Assembly (NCBI GenBank): GCA_018257865.1
Contig: JAEUBA010000020.1
Span: 1-64,000, forward strand
Reading direction: 5' to 3'
Source of the DNA: Stereocaulon alpinum
Lineage: Eukaryota; Ascomycota; Lecanoromycetes; Lecanorales; Stereocaulaceae
Length of the DNA stretch: 64,000 bases
Program-made: the position numbers and the translations under genes
Shown here: positions 45,438 through 57,108 of the stretch, one piece after another
How positions within the stretch are numbered: the stretch's first letter is position 1
How the letters are laid out: each line of letters starts with the position of its first letter
Notes under the pieces: generated by a model
The model's input: only the letters and a program-made list of their open reading frames with translations
The model's database searches: none
Told to the model about the DNA's origin: nothing

Positions 45438-46517
45438 CTGCTGGTTTGCTCTCTTCATGGTAACCCTCCTCAACGATCTTCGTCGCTGTTCAAGTGGGCC
45501 TATGTTGTACATCCAGATCCCTCCTCCTCTTCTACCGTCGACTTTTCCCTTGTCCCTTCCCCCTTGCGCCCTCTGTTCCCAGACAGCATAGCTTTTTCGT
45601 GTAGCTTCCCCTTGGCGTACTTCTTTTCTGGCACGCTTCCTCTGTGGCTTTGCCTTTGACCTAAACTTATCACCACATCTTTGGAGGTCCGTAAAGTATG
45701 ACCAACTTCGTTCCCAATTCCATCAGACTGTTCTTTGTGTAGATGACCCCGACCAGACGGAAGACCATATTTTGCATGTAGGGGTTTTTCGATCTGTTAT
45801 TTGGCATGCTGTTGGCTTTTAAGCCTAGCACCAGCGTCTTTGACCCGCCGAAAGCAGGGCCTTATTGGGGGGGTTGGGGTGTTTCTAATTTTTTGGGTTT
45901 TTGGGATCTTTTGGTTTTTCTGGTTCTTTGATTTTCGAATATGAAAAGGAATGCAATGAAGAAGTGCAAGATAAAATGCAAGAAAAAAAAAAACTATTTT
46001 TCCGCGACTTCGAGGTTGATGGGGCTGTGGGGGTCCGGGTTAGTCGAGGAGGCGACCGACACCCGGATATTGACGGTCTCTGTGGTTGGGGCCGTTGCTT
46101 CCTTTGGTATACAGGGGTGGCTCCATAGCCTAGTGGTTCGTCAATCATCCGGTTAGAGGACGACTCACGAAAGCAGATGGAGAGGGTATTTACCAATAAG
46201 CTTGGCTTATGTATACGGCCCCGATAAGGAGAGTAGCGCCAGTCCTCTTCCTAATAGCCCCGATTGCAACCTGAAGAACGCGGAACATATCGAGTAGAGA
46301 TCGACTGTTCCACCCACATGTTAGCAAAGAGCACAAGGGATCGAGGAATTAGACCTCAAGACGTGTTACATACACGGTAAGCGAGTGTTGCTAGTGATAT
46401 ATAGCTATATTTATTAATGAATATATTGTTTCACTATGAGGAAGAAAAGAGAGGATTCGAGCAGTGAAAGATCGAGTATCTGAGGTAAGCAGCAGATATA
46501 AATATAATTTGAAAAGG

Positions 46518-46680
46518 GAAGGCACTATAACTGACTGCATACCAAGGAGGAAGGCACTGCGACTTCGAACACCCACACGAGGAAGGCACTATGATTTATT
46601 GCACTTCAACATAGAAAGCACCGCAACTGAAAAGTTTGATAAGGGAAAGCACTATGATTGGATGTTTCTGAGTGTAAGTC
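46518..46680 (+). repeat. Degenerate 32-nt tandem repeat, five units
   Basis: The octamer GAAGGCAC or GAAAGCAC starts at 46518, 46550, 46582, 46614 and 46645, a period of 32, 32, 32 and 31 nt. Following bases (TAT/TGC, then AA/GA) are partly conserved. The rest of each unit has diverged. Confidence 0.8.
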
Positions 46681-46787
46681 AACCTGTTTTGATGAGCTGA
46701 ACAATCTGGTGCGTCTTCTGTTCAGGCTGTTGAGTGGAGGATCAAGGCAGGCAGCAGTGTGCAGGAAAGGAAAGCTGCACGTGGGAG

Positions 46788-46845
46788 TAGAGTAAAGTGT
46801 AGTGAGTAAAGTGTAGACGAAGAGTAAAGTGTAGACGAAGAGTGG
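46788..46845 (+). repeat. 18-bp tandem repeat
   Basis: The unit GAGTAAAGTGTAGACGAA occurs at 46804-46821 and 46822-46839, with a partial copy before and GAG after. Confidence 0.9.
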
Positions 46846-47236
46846 CATCGGTGAAGTAGCGAGCTTTCACATTCAAAAATACGGACGATCTAGCGGTCAT
46901 CAGCGCGAAGCACGTGAATATCAGGCAGTGAAGTGGCAAATACGTATGCTCACATCATCGCGAGTTCATCGGGGAATAACCATGATGCCACACATGTTCC
47001 AATATAGACTTCTGCCACTTGTCTTGATATGACTTCCCGGACGTTCTCACTGCACCGACTTTTCAGCTCATATACAAAATTAGCCTCAGCAATCATTGAA
47101 TACAATCTTCCAAACAAACGTCTTCTTCCGTCGAAATGCCTTACACACCAGCTGGACTTCTTCACAGCGGAGGAAACAACCAGCTCGTCGGATCGGGTGT
47201 GGCGATTACTTACCAACTTGCCGCTTTGAATTCAAA

Positions 47237-47665
47237 ATGGTCGAGAGGGTACTCTCGCTCCCACATGAGAAAGAAGTGGAGGAACAACGAGCCCTGCCAC
47301 CGAAACCCAGCGTACCACAACGATGTGAATGGTGCCATCACGAAGGGATCCCCAGCCCCGCTCAACTTACATACCTTCACTCCGACAGATACCCTGTCAC
47401 GATACCGAAGCCGAGACTCCCAGGCTGGTCATGGCGATGGAACCCAGATAAGAAGATGTCAAATATTCCTCCACCAGGGGAACGTATATCTATCCTTGAT
47501 GTACCGAATATGGTTAGGTACTATGATCCTTCTCATGAGCTGTGGATACAGGAGAGCCTGCGGGCAAGGAGTTATTGGCGGGACGCGATGTGTGTACATA
47601 TAGACGAGGATGCACTCAGCGCTTTTGACTTGGGTAATGATATCTGGCCGGTGATGTCATTCTAA
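47237..47665 (+). CDS. Hypothetical protein of a locally duplicated family
   Basis: 142 residues from the ATG at 47237. The frame is open further upstream to about 47096 but without an ATG, and an upstream exon starting at 47136 in another frame is possible. It has a C-x2-C pair (CEWC), then GWSWRW, and ELWIQESLRARSYWR near the C-terminus. No signal peptide or membrane span. A related copy lies on the opposite strand 316 bp downstream (47982-48312), which shows that this frame is truly coding. Family and function unknown. Confidence 0.6.
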   Translation: MVERVLSLPHEKEVEEQRALPPKPSVPQRCEWCHHEGIPSPAQLTYLHSDRYPVTIPKPRLPGWSWRWNPDKKMSNIPPPGERISILDVPNMVRYYDPSHELWIQESLRARSYWRDAMCVHIDEDALSAFDLGNDIWPVMSF

Positions 47666-47981
47666 TGGTATCATGATGATAATTTAGTAGTGTGTGGGGG
47701 CAACGGATCGTGGTCTGGCGATCTTCGAACTTCTACACTTGTAAGCTGCTGCTTATGATAGTACCGGTTATCTGATACATTTCAACATCATCCGTTGATT
47801 CTGCACGACTCCCTTCTCATTGCGAAAAATGTGGTAAGAGACGCTACCAAAGGGTCTGATTTGAGATGAATTTTCCACATAATTCCTTTCAAAGCTCTCA
47901 CAGCCATACGCCATATGAACACCTTCGGGCTCAAATTCATTCCATTTGTTTCCCTAATGAATGCCGATGGCACACCTTATA

Positions 47982-48312
47982 TTACGCAATATTTGTCATT
48001 CGCAATATTAAAGCCCTGTACGAACCTTTGTCCATGTGAACATACATCCAATATCTCCAATAGGGTCTTGCCCGTAAGCTCTCTTGGATCCAAAGTTCGT
48101 ATAAGCAAGGTCCAGCTCGCGAACTTGGTATATCACGAGTAGAACAGCGTAATCCACGTGGGAAAGTGGCCCATACGTTGGACTTAGGATGCCACCGCCA
48201 TGACCAGCCTTGATACTTCGGCATCGGAATCTCGACCTTGAATCTGTCACTGTGTCGATTTGGGGTTTGACGAGCGTGCGGAATCCCTTGCTTTTGGCAG
48301 TGCTGACAGATT
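47982..48312 (-). pseudogene. Inverted paralogue of the 47237-47665 gene, probably decayed
   Basis: Minus-strand frame aligned along its length with the plus-strand gene. ICQHC corresponds to RCEWC, then HSDRF/HSDRY, then GWSWRWHP and GWSWRWNP, then ELWIQESLRARPYWR and ELWIQESLRARSYWR. Near the end it lacks one T in a T run (about 48,000), which shifts the last ~12 residues; correcting by eye aligns AF-x-x-x-ND of both. Upstream of 48312 the frame hits TAG and similarity becomes patchy, so it has either lost its 5' part or uses an intron there. Confidence 0.6.
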
Positions 48313-49969
48313 AGAGGTATTTGCTATTGGGGACACTTGCGCTCTCTTTCGATTTCTCGAACGCGTTGCTGCTGAATTTCTTATTGCTTTTGGCGGTACG
48401 CTATCCTCTGATTCTTTTGCCTAACGATAATAGGCGCCATCATGCATGCCATTCTGGTCGATCAGCATATAGCTGTATGAAAGCCTCGCGGAACACAAAC
48501 TTTGAAACGTATAGGGTCAAATTCCTTGTCCACGGCTTGGTCGTCGTATCTTTGTTAGAGTAGCCTTGCAATTACGATTGACTTAGCAAGTTCTATCGCT
48601 ACCTTGGCGTGCCGGGAAATGAAATAGTAGAACTTGGCTCAGTGACTGCTCTTCTACGGTGATTAAAGATGAAGAACCTTACTGCTGTTTCACTACGGTG
48701 AGTCCATGGACGATAATCTGTTGTACGTTCACATGCGAGATATGCAGCTGTTGGGGTGTGACTGTACCTCGTGCACTCAAAAAGTGAGCCCTTAGCGTAT
48801 GCCGAGACGGGTGTGCCCACCAGTAGAACTAGTAGATTTTAACTTAGTCGCACTATTATCTTACGCACGGTGTCAGCTTGCACCCTATTTTTACGCTCAA
48901 CCACTCCATACTTGCATTGGAAGATGATTCTACATGTAGCTACTGCAGCGCGTAGTTCGATTGAGACCTTGTACTTGTGTGAAGCCATTAGATTGGTGAA
49001 AATGGTGGTTTAATAGTATTTTTGCTGCGCCTGCGCGGGAGTAAATACATGAGGATTCGGATCTACATACGCTAACCGTATCAGGCAACGGACTCACTTT
49101 TTGAGAGCTGAGATAAGCTCCCGTCCAATCAGATCCTATCATCAGGCTAGCTTCCCATTTGGACACTAATCCGATCCTACCTTGCCTTAAATTAGCCCGG
49201 CCTGCATGAAGACGGCAGGGCCATGTTTTGCAGGGTTTGAATCCACTGTATTCTTGGCACACTGCCCACTTTAACCGAACGCTCATTCGCTACACCTTGA
49301 CGCCGAAACACTTAATGGAGATCAGTTGAGTAGCTTGAAAACATTGCCTCGTTCGATACGGCGAGGCACGATCTGCCACGATCCTGAAATCAACCCTGGG
49401 TTGTTGGCTGGCAACCGAAGATGAGAGATCATTGGGCAGCCTTGTAAGACGACGCATGCATCGCCCACCTAAGCTTTCATAGGCGCCCTTTAGACTAGGG
49501 CGGTGCTAACTGCGCCACCACGGGCTGCAAAAAGTCGTCCCTGAAAAATATAGCGGTATCTAGACACCTCTAGCGGCCCCCTACTAAAGTCTTTGTAGCC
49601 TACAGCCAACGAAACTAGTACTTGCAACCTCGCTTTATGGCCTTCAAGCGATGTAACGACTCGACGGAAGCTAGCAGGGGACCACCCAAGCTGTCCAGGC
49701 ACTGTGTCTTTCTCTGGCCACAGCGCGAAAAGTGTCTGCCAAATCCTAAAGGCGGAATGTTTCAAGTCCGCTCCGCAGCTACGTGCTATGAATGTTGCAT
49801 ATAAGACGTTTCATCTCAAGGTGCGGGAGTTGCGGCACATGACCCTTTCAGCCCTCGCAGTGAAACTTTCCTTCCACAAAACTTCAACACATCCCACAGC
49901 GTTGGCGACTGTGACCAAATATTTCCCGTCGCTATTCGATCTCTATTCTCATACAGCTTTCCTCGCTTC
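48313..49969. other. Intergenic region, no gene seen
   Basis: Short unsupported frames only. The distal part upstream of 49970 should contain the promoter of the following secreted-protein gene. No RNA gene or clear repeat. Confidence 0.5.
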
Positions 49970-51031
49970 ATGATGCACCGTCAACATTCTGTCCTCCTAC
50001 CAATAATCTTACAGGCAATTCTTCTCAATCGATGTTTGGGTCAGATTAGGACCTGCTATGACTGGGCTGGACAAATAAATATTGCGATACCATGCGATCC
50101 AGTTACTCAGGTTAGTGCGTGTTGTGATGAAGGGAGTGTCTGCGCTACGAACCTATACTGCATCTCGCCATTGGGCGCGAACGTAGTCGGATCGTGCACT
50201 GAGAGGAGCTGGAATGATTCCGCTTGCCCGTTCAGACTGGGTGGGTTTCCTCTCTTTCTTTGACTGCCCTCCTTGGTATCGCAGTTAGTGCTGACAACAC
50301 ATTTCATTCAGATGCAGCCAATAGGGTCCTAAATTTCGATCACTGTGAGTATCAACGGAGACCACGACTCCGCATCCCTACCTAAACAACACTAACACGA
50401 TGTCCTTCATTCAGTTAGCTATGCACTCAACACCACCCAGTGCAATGACGGGACCATCTGTCCATTCCCAAATAACCAAACATGCTGCGATAACAAGCAA
50501 GGGATTACGGAAACCACATATCACAATCTGAAAGCTTTGCCAAGTAGTCCGGCTAATCTAGCCGCCGCACTGAGCACATATTACGAGGGTGGCGCATATT
50601 CGACAGGTTCTCCCTCGACATCTGCCAGCTCGACCATGCCGTCTCCTTCTGTTACAAGTGCAGGATCCTCAACGAATACCTCACCCAAACCAATCACATC
50701 ATCATCATCACCAGCACCATCATCAGGTCTCGGTGTTGGATCCAAAGCTGGCATTGGCATAGGTGTTGCAGTAGTGATCGGCATTCTCAGTGCTACACTC
50801 GTATACCTTTTTCGCCGGCACAGGCAAAGATCCAGCTTCGGATATAGACAAGAGATGCCTGGTGACGCTCCAGTCGTTGATGATAAGCCAGTAGCGGAAG
50901 CGTTGCCGCCGATGCAGGTTAAACGGTCCGAATTAGACAGTGCTTATATGAGTGGTACGCCTGAAAATCGTCAAGAGATGCCGGCTGAAGGCAATCGTTC
51001 TGCGCTGCGGGAGATGAATGGTGCACACTAA
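49970..51031 (+). CDS. Cysteine-rich secreted/single-pass membrane protein
   Basis: Exons 49970-50240, 50312-50344 and 50415-51031 give 306 residues. The donors are GTGGGT and GTGAGT, the acceptors TTCAG and TTCAG; the joins give RLD-AANRVLNFDHF-SYALN and keep the frame to the stop. The second exon is only 33 nt. Residues 1-24 form a signal peptide (LLPIILQAILLNRCLG). A Cys-rich ectodomain follows (TCYDWAG...PCDP...SACCDEGSVC...LYC, later CNDGTICPFPNNQTCC), then a Ser/Thr/Pro-rich stalk, a membrane segment (about 214-234, GIGIGVAVVIGIL), RRHRQR as stop-transfer, and a cytoplasmic tail. This layout is common among fungal cell-surface proteins of unknown role. Related remnants occur downstream. 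Function unknown. Confidence 0.8.
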
Positions 51032-51859
51032 GGGCCATTTCGATGAGAACTATGGAGAGGCCCAGGATAGACAGCCTTCGTCTTCTACCCATGGATAGAG
51101 GGATCTTATTGTGATCAAAATAAGGTACTGAGACACCAGAAACCGGTGAAGTCACGCACTGAATTCGTGATACATGCATTGCTGTGCGAAGATTGGGTGG
51201 GAGATCTTTAATCTGGACAATTGTCATAGCGGTGTTTAGAGCGAAACTGTGAGTATTCTGTGCGATCATTCAGTGAGATGTATGATATCAAAGGAAAGCT
51301 TGATCCAAATTATACAGATGTTCAGACTGCACGCACTCACTTACCCAGATCACGGCAAGCCTAGGTGTTGGATACGTAGCACTACTACTACTTCTACTTT
51401 GGGACTAATCCAGGGTCCAAGCGCCTTCTGAAGTTGATCAAGCCTTGTCTATGAGTATCCGGAATGCGTCGACCGGCTACAAGTTGACAGAAATTGAGAT
51501 TACTCACTGTCGAATAACGAGGATAGAGACTGTTGGTTGCGGTCTCAACCCAAGACTGCAGTCACATCTACATAATCATCAACAAGCAAACTTGCGCAGC
51601 AGGCATCCAGACCATTTCAAACGCCCTGCATACACACTATCGAAAAAGACAGCGATGGAAACAATCCGTATCCAACGACAGCGGACCCCGGCTGCGCACC
51701 GCTTGTTCCACGGATTCACATTAACTTAGTCTTAACTCCGCCGGAGTCAGCAAGATCAAGCGAGTATTCACTCTCGCTTGGACGTGATAAATAAGGCTAT
51801 GCCTCGGCAATCCAAACTACTCTCCAGAAGACCTATACCCCTTACTCCTTCCCAGTGAA
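51032..51859. other. Intergenic region, no gene seen
   Basis: No supported frame and no repeat between the intact membrane-protein gene and its decayed relative. Confidence 0.5.
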
Positions 51860-52200
51860 GTGTCCATCATTCTCGCTCTTGTCGGAATAGCACCTGCCTG
51901 CATCACAATGCCCGAATCAAGTTTCCTTGCCCTACCTAGCCTGCTTCAATCCTGCTCCGCTCAGATAAGACAGTACAACAACAGCTACGATCCTCCCCGC
52001 AAGACCCATGATATACCGTACAATGCATACAGCAAAGAGAGCGCATGCTGTGGAACGAGCTGGACGTGCGGCACGAACCTCTGGTGCGGGAAGGGGGTTG
52101 GGTATAGAGCCAGCAGTGGCAAATGTATGGCGCGAGGCAAAGAGACTAGTTGGATCGTGCACGGATGAGTCGTTTGATGGCACTGTGTTAGGTTATGGTA
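51860..52200 (+). pseudogene. Decayed relative of the Cys-rich membrane protein
   Basis: One frame reads IRQYNNSYDP...SKESACCGTSWTC-GTNLWC, matching IRTCYDW...QVSACCDEGSVC-ATNLYC of the gene at 49970. The expected next piece, LVGSCTDESF (compare VVGSCTERSW), is in another frame, so there is at least one frameshift around 52,080-52,140. The first Cys of the ectodomain is lost, and no stalk or membrane segment follows. Confidence 0.65.
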
Positions 52201-54229
52201 GCCCTATGAGGAGGATAGGGTTAGGGTGTAGATTTGCTTTGGCGCTCTATTTGATAGGAGATTGCACCATAGTAGATGGGGAATGGATTATTTTTCGATA
52301 CTACATGAGTCCATAACACCCTGCTTGTCTCCTGAAGCTGAATCGGTGACCGTTCAGCACGTCCTCGATGCCTTTCCTTCGTGATGTACGTGAATGCTGA
52401 GAATAGCACACAAGCAAGTGGTTGATTCAGCTGATTGATTGCTATGAATGAGTGTCTACTTTTTGGAGGACCTGCTGCTAGTTATGGTGGCCAAGTTACT
52501 AAGACGCTACTGCCAATCGCTACTGCTGAATCCATACGAGTTTCGCCACTACTTTTGCTGCTGTTTACTTTCGGTGTCCGCTACCGCACCAATAGTGATC
52601 TTTGACTCGAGGAACCAATTATCTATGACGACCTGGTCCTCAGTTGACAGCGGGCGTGTTTGTGGCCTTCGTAGTGTTGGGAACCCATGCGTGGACCTTA
52701 GCGACATAGGTTGTGGTGAATTGGTTGAATTATTAGTAGGTGGTTGCTTATAGGGAGTGCTCGGCGCTCTTGCGTCGAGATTTATACGTCGAATTTCCGT
52801 TGAAGTAAAGTCCATTGCGACTAAGGCTGGTATCTTGAGTACGAGGTCTGGCAACATGAGGGGGCGGGGAGGGCTGCTAACGGCAGGTTGGCTAGCATGG
52901 GGAGGGGGATTGCGATCGTTGGAATCGATAGCAGCGGGGTTGATGGGAGGGGCATCCGTATAATCATCCCTAGGAGCTTCCTTAGGCACATCCTTAGGAT
53001 TCAGCAGTTGTTGCAAACTCCCGTAGACTGCTGAAAATGTAATTGAGGCTTCCTCTTGTCTGATGATTTCTGCAGCATGGGCCAGTGTAGTTTCGTGTTA
53101 ACCGTAGCATGCTGAATCCTCGTGCTTTCGCAAGTGAAAGCTCGTTACCTCTGAAGGACTCCTAAGCTGTCAACGCAAAGGCCAAACGAAACGACCACCC
53201 ACCCACCGACCGAACACAATGATATAGAATTGCAATAGAGGCGAGTGGTATATTGGAGTATATATTTATTTGTGATTGATATGGACAATGATGTCAGGAG
53301 CATAAGTCCGGGCAGCGAGCGACTTATGATTCAAGTAAACGACGCTTGCTCGAATGTTATTCGAAATCGGAAGGCACGAGGCGAGGATACCAAGAACACC
53401 TGGGATAGTATAAGTGTAATAGTGACTTCAGTACCTGATCTCTAAGTTTCAGTGAGGTAGCGAGCTTTCCCCAAGGGAAGCTCCCTACATCACTAACGTC
53501 ACTCTTCGTCCAGACTTCGCTTCATTTCCTGCCAGATTTGTGTTCCTGGCCAATGACGTATCTGTGTGAGTGACCTCGCTCGCAGCTTAGCTCATGTTCG
53601 CTCTCGGCGTTGTGTCCATCACATCTTGACGAGAGCTGGTTGAATGTATCACATAGAGAGGTACAAGTATAGTGATGGCAGTACACGTAGATTGTTGAAG
53701 CTTTGCTGGGAGCGAAGGTGGCTCCTACAAGGAACGGAGTGAGACCTGACTGGTAGTAGTAGAACCCGATCTAAGAAAATGTTAGCTGGGAAGGTTCTAT
53801 GAAGTGGAAGAATACGATTATGAATGAGTGACAAGACCAGCTGACCCAGGAGGGCTGAGACCTTGGGTGCCAGAACCGTGACAGCCCGCAATCAGTCACT
53901 CATTAGCAATGGGGACCTGTATGAACTGGAGAGCAAGACTGCCGTCTAACGCTGTACTTTAGCCCAAAGGAAGAGTCAATTTGAGGCTGACGTCAGAAGA
54001 CATTTCCAGACGGCTAGGTCCTAGATCCGTCCTCTCAGCAAAATCAAAACGGACGGACGGTGTTGTCAGTGTGAACCATACCTCTTAAAGCGAAGGCCCA
54101 CTTCGCCGACTATGATTTTATCCTTACTCTATGTTCACATTACGCCAACGGCAATTACCTACCACTTTTCACTTGAACTTGCTCTAGCTCCAACTCTTCA
54201 TTCCCCACTTCCCCATCATTCACGGCGTC
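52201..54229. other. Gene-poor region
   Basis: A minus-strand frame at 53016-52549 (155 codons, Pro-rich) is open but lacks an initiating ATG at its 5' end and resembles nothing I know. An imperfect hairpin lies at about 53456-53490 (arms GTAGCGAGCTT and AAGCTCCCTAC). No other structure. Confidence 0.45.
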
Positions 54230-54381
54230 AAACTCCGCAACGTCTCCATCTTCCCCCATCTTCCGGCCTCAGCAGTGGCTCACAAATTGGCATCGGGATC
54301 GGAGTAGCTTTAGGCGCACTCGCTCGAGAGGCTGCATCACTGGACCTTGTCCGGGCACAAAAGAAAAGGAACAGGGCATAA
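54230..54381 (+). pseudogene. Possible stalk/membrane-segment remnant of the same family
   Basis: The frame reads PSSGLSSGSQIGIGIGVALGAL before charged residues and a stop, like PSSGLGVGSKAGIGIGVAVVIGIL of the intact protein. No Cys-rich domain precedes it within the open frame from 54112. The glycine-rich membrane motif is common, so homology is tentative. Confidence 0.35.
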
Positions 54382-55700
54382 CATGGTCGGAAATCTGACA
54401 TGTTGTGGAGTTGCTCGACACATCATCCGAAGCCAAGCAGTCGGGTCGGACTGGTTTGGAGGGTGCACTGTTTGAGGTTAGGAGTCAACTTCCTCACGCC
54501 CTGGCAGCACATGTAGAGGAGGGGAAGAGCATTGATCTCTCGTGGGCCGCTGGAGTATTATCCTTGGAGCCTGGACGTGTTGCCGTGACCGCATGAATAT
54601 TGACAATGTACATATAAGTCACGACATATAAAAGTATGTTGTACGATGGCCAGGAATGGAGTATCGGCATTGAACTCTACTTGGCAGTGCTGTGAGACAT
54701 GGACTGTACTGGGCATCTCATGACACTTTGCGACTGACTCGGAATGAGAAGTTTTAGCAGGCAATGAGACATAAGGTACATAAGTACGCAACGAGCTAAC
54801 ATTAGTGCTCATATTCATTCAGTACGCTTTAACAGTCTTAGAGGCCAACTTATACTGACATCTTGGTGAGATGAGGCTTACCCGTCAGCAACAGTAATGT
54901 TCTCGGGTTCAACGTCGTTGTTGCACAGCCCTCATCAAGAGACTTGGTCGCTAGAGCGGAATGATATTGGGGGTAAGGCGCACTGCGTCGCGAAATTATG
55001 TCCCGGAAGTGCAGCAGTATGATTGTTTGAGAAGCAAGCCGTTTCACCCTTGCCAAGGTAGACGCCCATTCTCCGTTGCGCCTGTAGCCTTTCACAGCCC
55101 TCACATAACTTAGGGTCACAGATTGATTGAAGTCAGGGTGGGATACTGCAGATGGAATGTATTATTGTATTGTACGTGACTTGTGCACATGGTGCAATCG
55201 AGGCAGTTGGGCGCCAAACGCGCCAAGAGATTGGTTACAGGGACTAAGGTACGCCACCCGCCGATCAATCAGGCACACCCGGCCTTAGTACGTCACCCTA
55301 GACAACAAACACTGGCCCTCCATCCTAATCAAGCTGGCCCCAGCATGGAGGAGCGCGAAGGTATCGCAACAGGTAGTTGACCCAATCACACTGCCTGTTC
55401 CAACAGCAATTCCAACCGAGTCTTAGGAAAGCAGTGTGGGTTGTTGTGGAGACCATGTCCATGATGATTTGTTGGCCCCCTATCCCGCCAAGCAATAAGA
55501 CAAAAGCTATTTCTGGTTTAATTACTCCCGCGAGTAGAATACCTGACTAGTTACTCCTGCCGCTGACTTGACTCTAACACTCTGTTAGACATCTTGCTTT
55601 CTCTCTGCCATTGATTCCTTTTCACACTCGTTCATGATTTCTATACGCTCGTTACAAGCTCGTTTTACTCGCGACGAGCACCTTCCATTCGTTATTCATA
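54382..55700. other. Intergenic region, no gene seen
   Basis: Short frames only. The last ~150 bp are T/C-rich and are probably the promoter and leader of the protease gene. No RNA gene or repeat recognised. Confidence 0.5.
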
Positions 55701-57108
55701 ATGTATAATTTTCCCTCCTTGGCTACCATTTGTTGCGTCCTCTGTGTCTCATGCTCTCTCGCGGCTCCGTCGACGAACAATCAGAACTTCAAGACTGGCG
55801 AATACAAGCCGGAACAATTCAGCAAAGCCAGCCCAAACAACGAAGCTGTTCATGTCCTGCCATTAACGCAGAGATCGGTCGGCACAGCAACAAGTGCCGG
55901 CTACGTCCAGTCCCTGCGTAAGGGCACGCAGGTCAATGGCGTGTACGGCAATAGCAAAGTAACGTCTGTCGAATCAGGTAGGCCGGCCAGAGCCACCATT
56001 GAGCGTGTGGGCCTTTTGCTAACGCGCAACAACAGGTCTAGTCTTCGTGACAGAGATCGAAGTCGGTGGCGAAACTTTCACCGCCGTTGTCGACACCGGC
56101 AGCAGTGACACTTGGCTGGTAGAGACTGGCTTTACCTGTGCCAAAGGCGATCAATCCTTCTGCCAGTTCGGCGATACCTACAACAAAACCAATACCTTCC
56201 AACCCATAGCCAACGAGAATTTCGCAATATCCTACTCAGACGGTGAACTCCTGACAGGATCGTTTGGAAAAGAGAAGGTCACAGTAGCAGGCATAACAGT
56301 CAAAGACCAACAAATAGCCGTGGTCACCCGCGCCAACTGGAACGGCGACGGTTACTCAAGCGGCGTGCTCGGTCTCGGCTTCCCAGCCAACACAAAAGCC
56401 TACAGCGGCATCAACCCAGGCGCAAACTCCCAGAAATCCCGCGTCGACTACAACCCCTTCTTCACCTCCGCCTACACAGAAGGCAATGTCCCACCCCTCT
56501 TCTCCCTCGCCCTCTCCCGTGATCCAAACGGCGGCATGCTCGCAATCGGCGGCCTCCCACCAGTCCCCTACGTCCCCATCTTCGCCAGCACGCCCTTCCA
56601 AATGCTCACTGCATCGAGCCCCGGCTCTACAGGAAAACCAGACTACACATTCTACACCATAACAGTCAACGGCTTCGAATACCAATCCGCCCAAAGCAAC
56701 TGGAACCTCGCCTCCTGGCTCACCTACTTCGGCAACCCCAACGACCTTTCCACCGCACAAGTCATCATCGATTCCGGCACAACAGTAAACTACCTCCCGC
56801 AAACAATCGCCGATCAGGTCAACGAGCTCTTTATCCCGCCCGCAGAATACAACACTCAACTAGGCTACTACGTCGTGGATTGCGATGCAAAGGCGCCAGA
56901 ATTCGGCATCAAGATTGGGCCGGAGATCTTCTATGTGAATCCTTTGGATAACATATTGAGACTGTCGCCCACAAAATGCATCACTGGGATCTCGGCAACG
57001 GGACCGGGTGGGATTTCGATACTGGGACATACGTTTTTGAAGAATGTGGTTGCTGTTTTCGATGTCGGAGCTAGCCAGATGAGGTTTGCTGCTAGGGAGT
57101 ATTCGTGA
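55701..57108 (+). CDS. Secreted pepsin-type (A1 family) aspartic protease
   Basis: Exons 55701-55977 and 56036-57108 give 449 residues. The 58-nt intron (GTAGGC, GCTAAC, ACAG) splits a Gly codon, giving VESG-LVFVTEIEVGG. A signal peptide (about 1-22, ending SLAAP) and a propeptide to about residue 85 precede the mature enzyme. Catalytic aspartates are D112 in VVDTGSSDTW and D338 in IIDSGTTVNYLP. The pair Cys in FTCAKGDQSFC and the late GGISILGHTFLKNVVAVFD are typical of the fold. No GPI-anchor signal at the C-terminus (AAREYS), so it is likely released. Codon third positions in the second half are strongly C-rich compared with neighbours. It probably digests extracellular protein at acidic pH; substrate unknown. 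Confidence 0.93.

Larger units (their letters stand above)
45438..47236. other. Gene-poor region with repeats
   Basis: No supported gene. It holds an A/T-rich stretch with long T and A runs (45,880-46,000), a tRNA-like sequence near 46,115-46,176, a 32-nt periodic repeat (46518-46680) and a short 18-bp tandem repeat (46788-46845). The last ~200 bp may be the leader of the next gene; an overlapping frame from the ATG at 47136 is an alternative start region. Confidence 0.5.

Noticed and set aside
46518..46680. CRISPR-like array
   Set aside because: Spacing is regular, but the repeated core is only 8 nt, the interiors are related rather than unique, and this is clearly a eukaryotic genome.
52549..53016. 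155-codon Pro-rich minus-strand frame
   Set aside because: It begins without ATG, has no paralogue or known domain, and sits in a region full of remnants. Not supported as a gene.
53456..53590. Possible MITE bounded by GAGGTAGCGAGCTT-like ends
   Set aside because: The inverted match near 53,571 is short and gapped. A similar 12-mer near 46,856 is not enough to claim an element.
56356..56859. Antisense 167-codon frame in the protease gene
   Set aside because: It is created by the C-rich third positions of the protease. The sense strand has both catalytic motifs.
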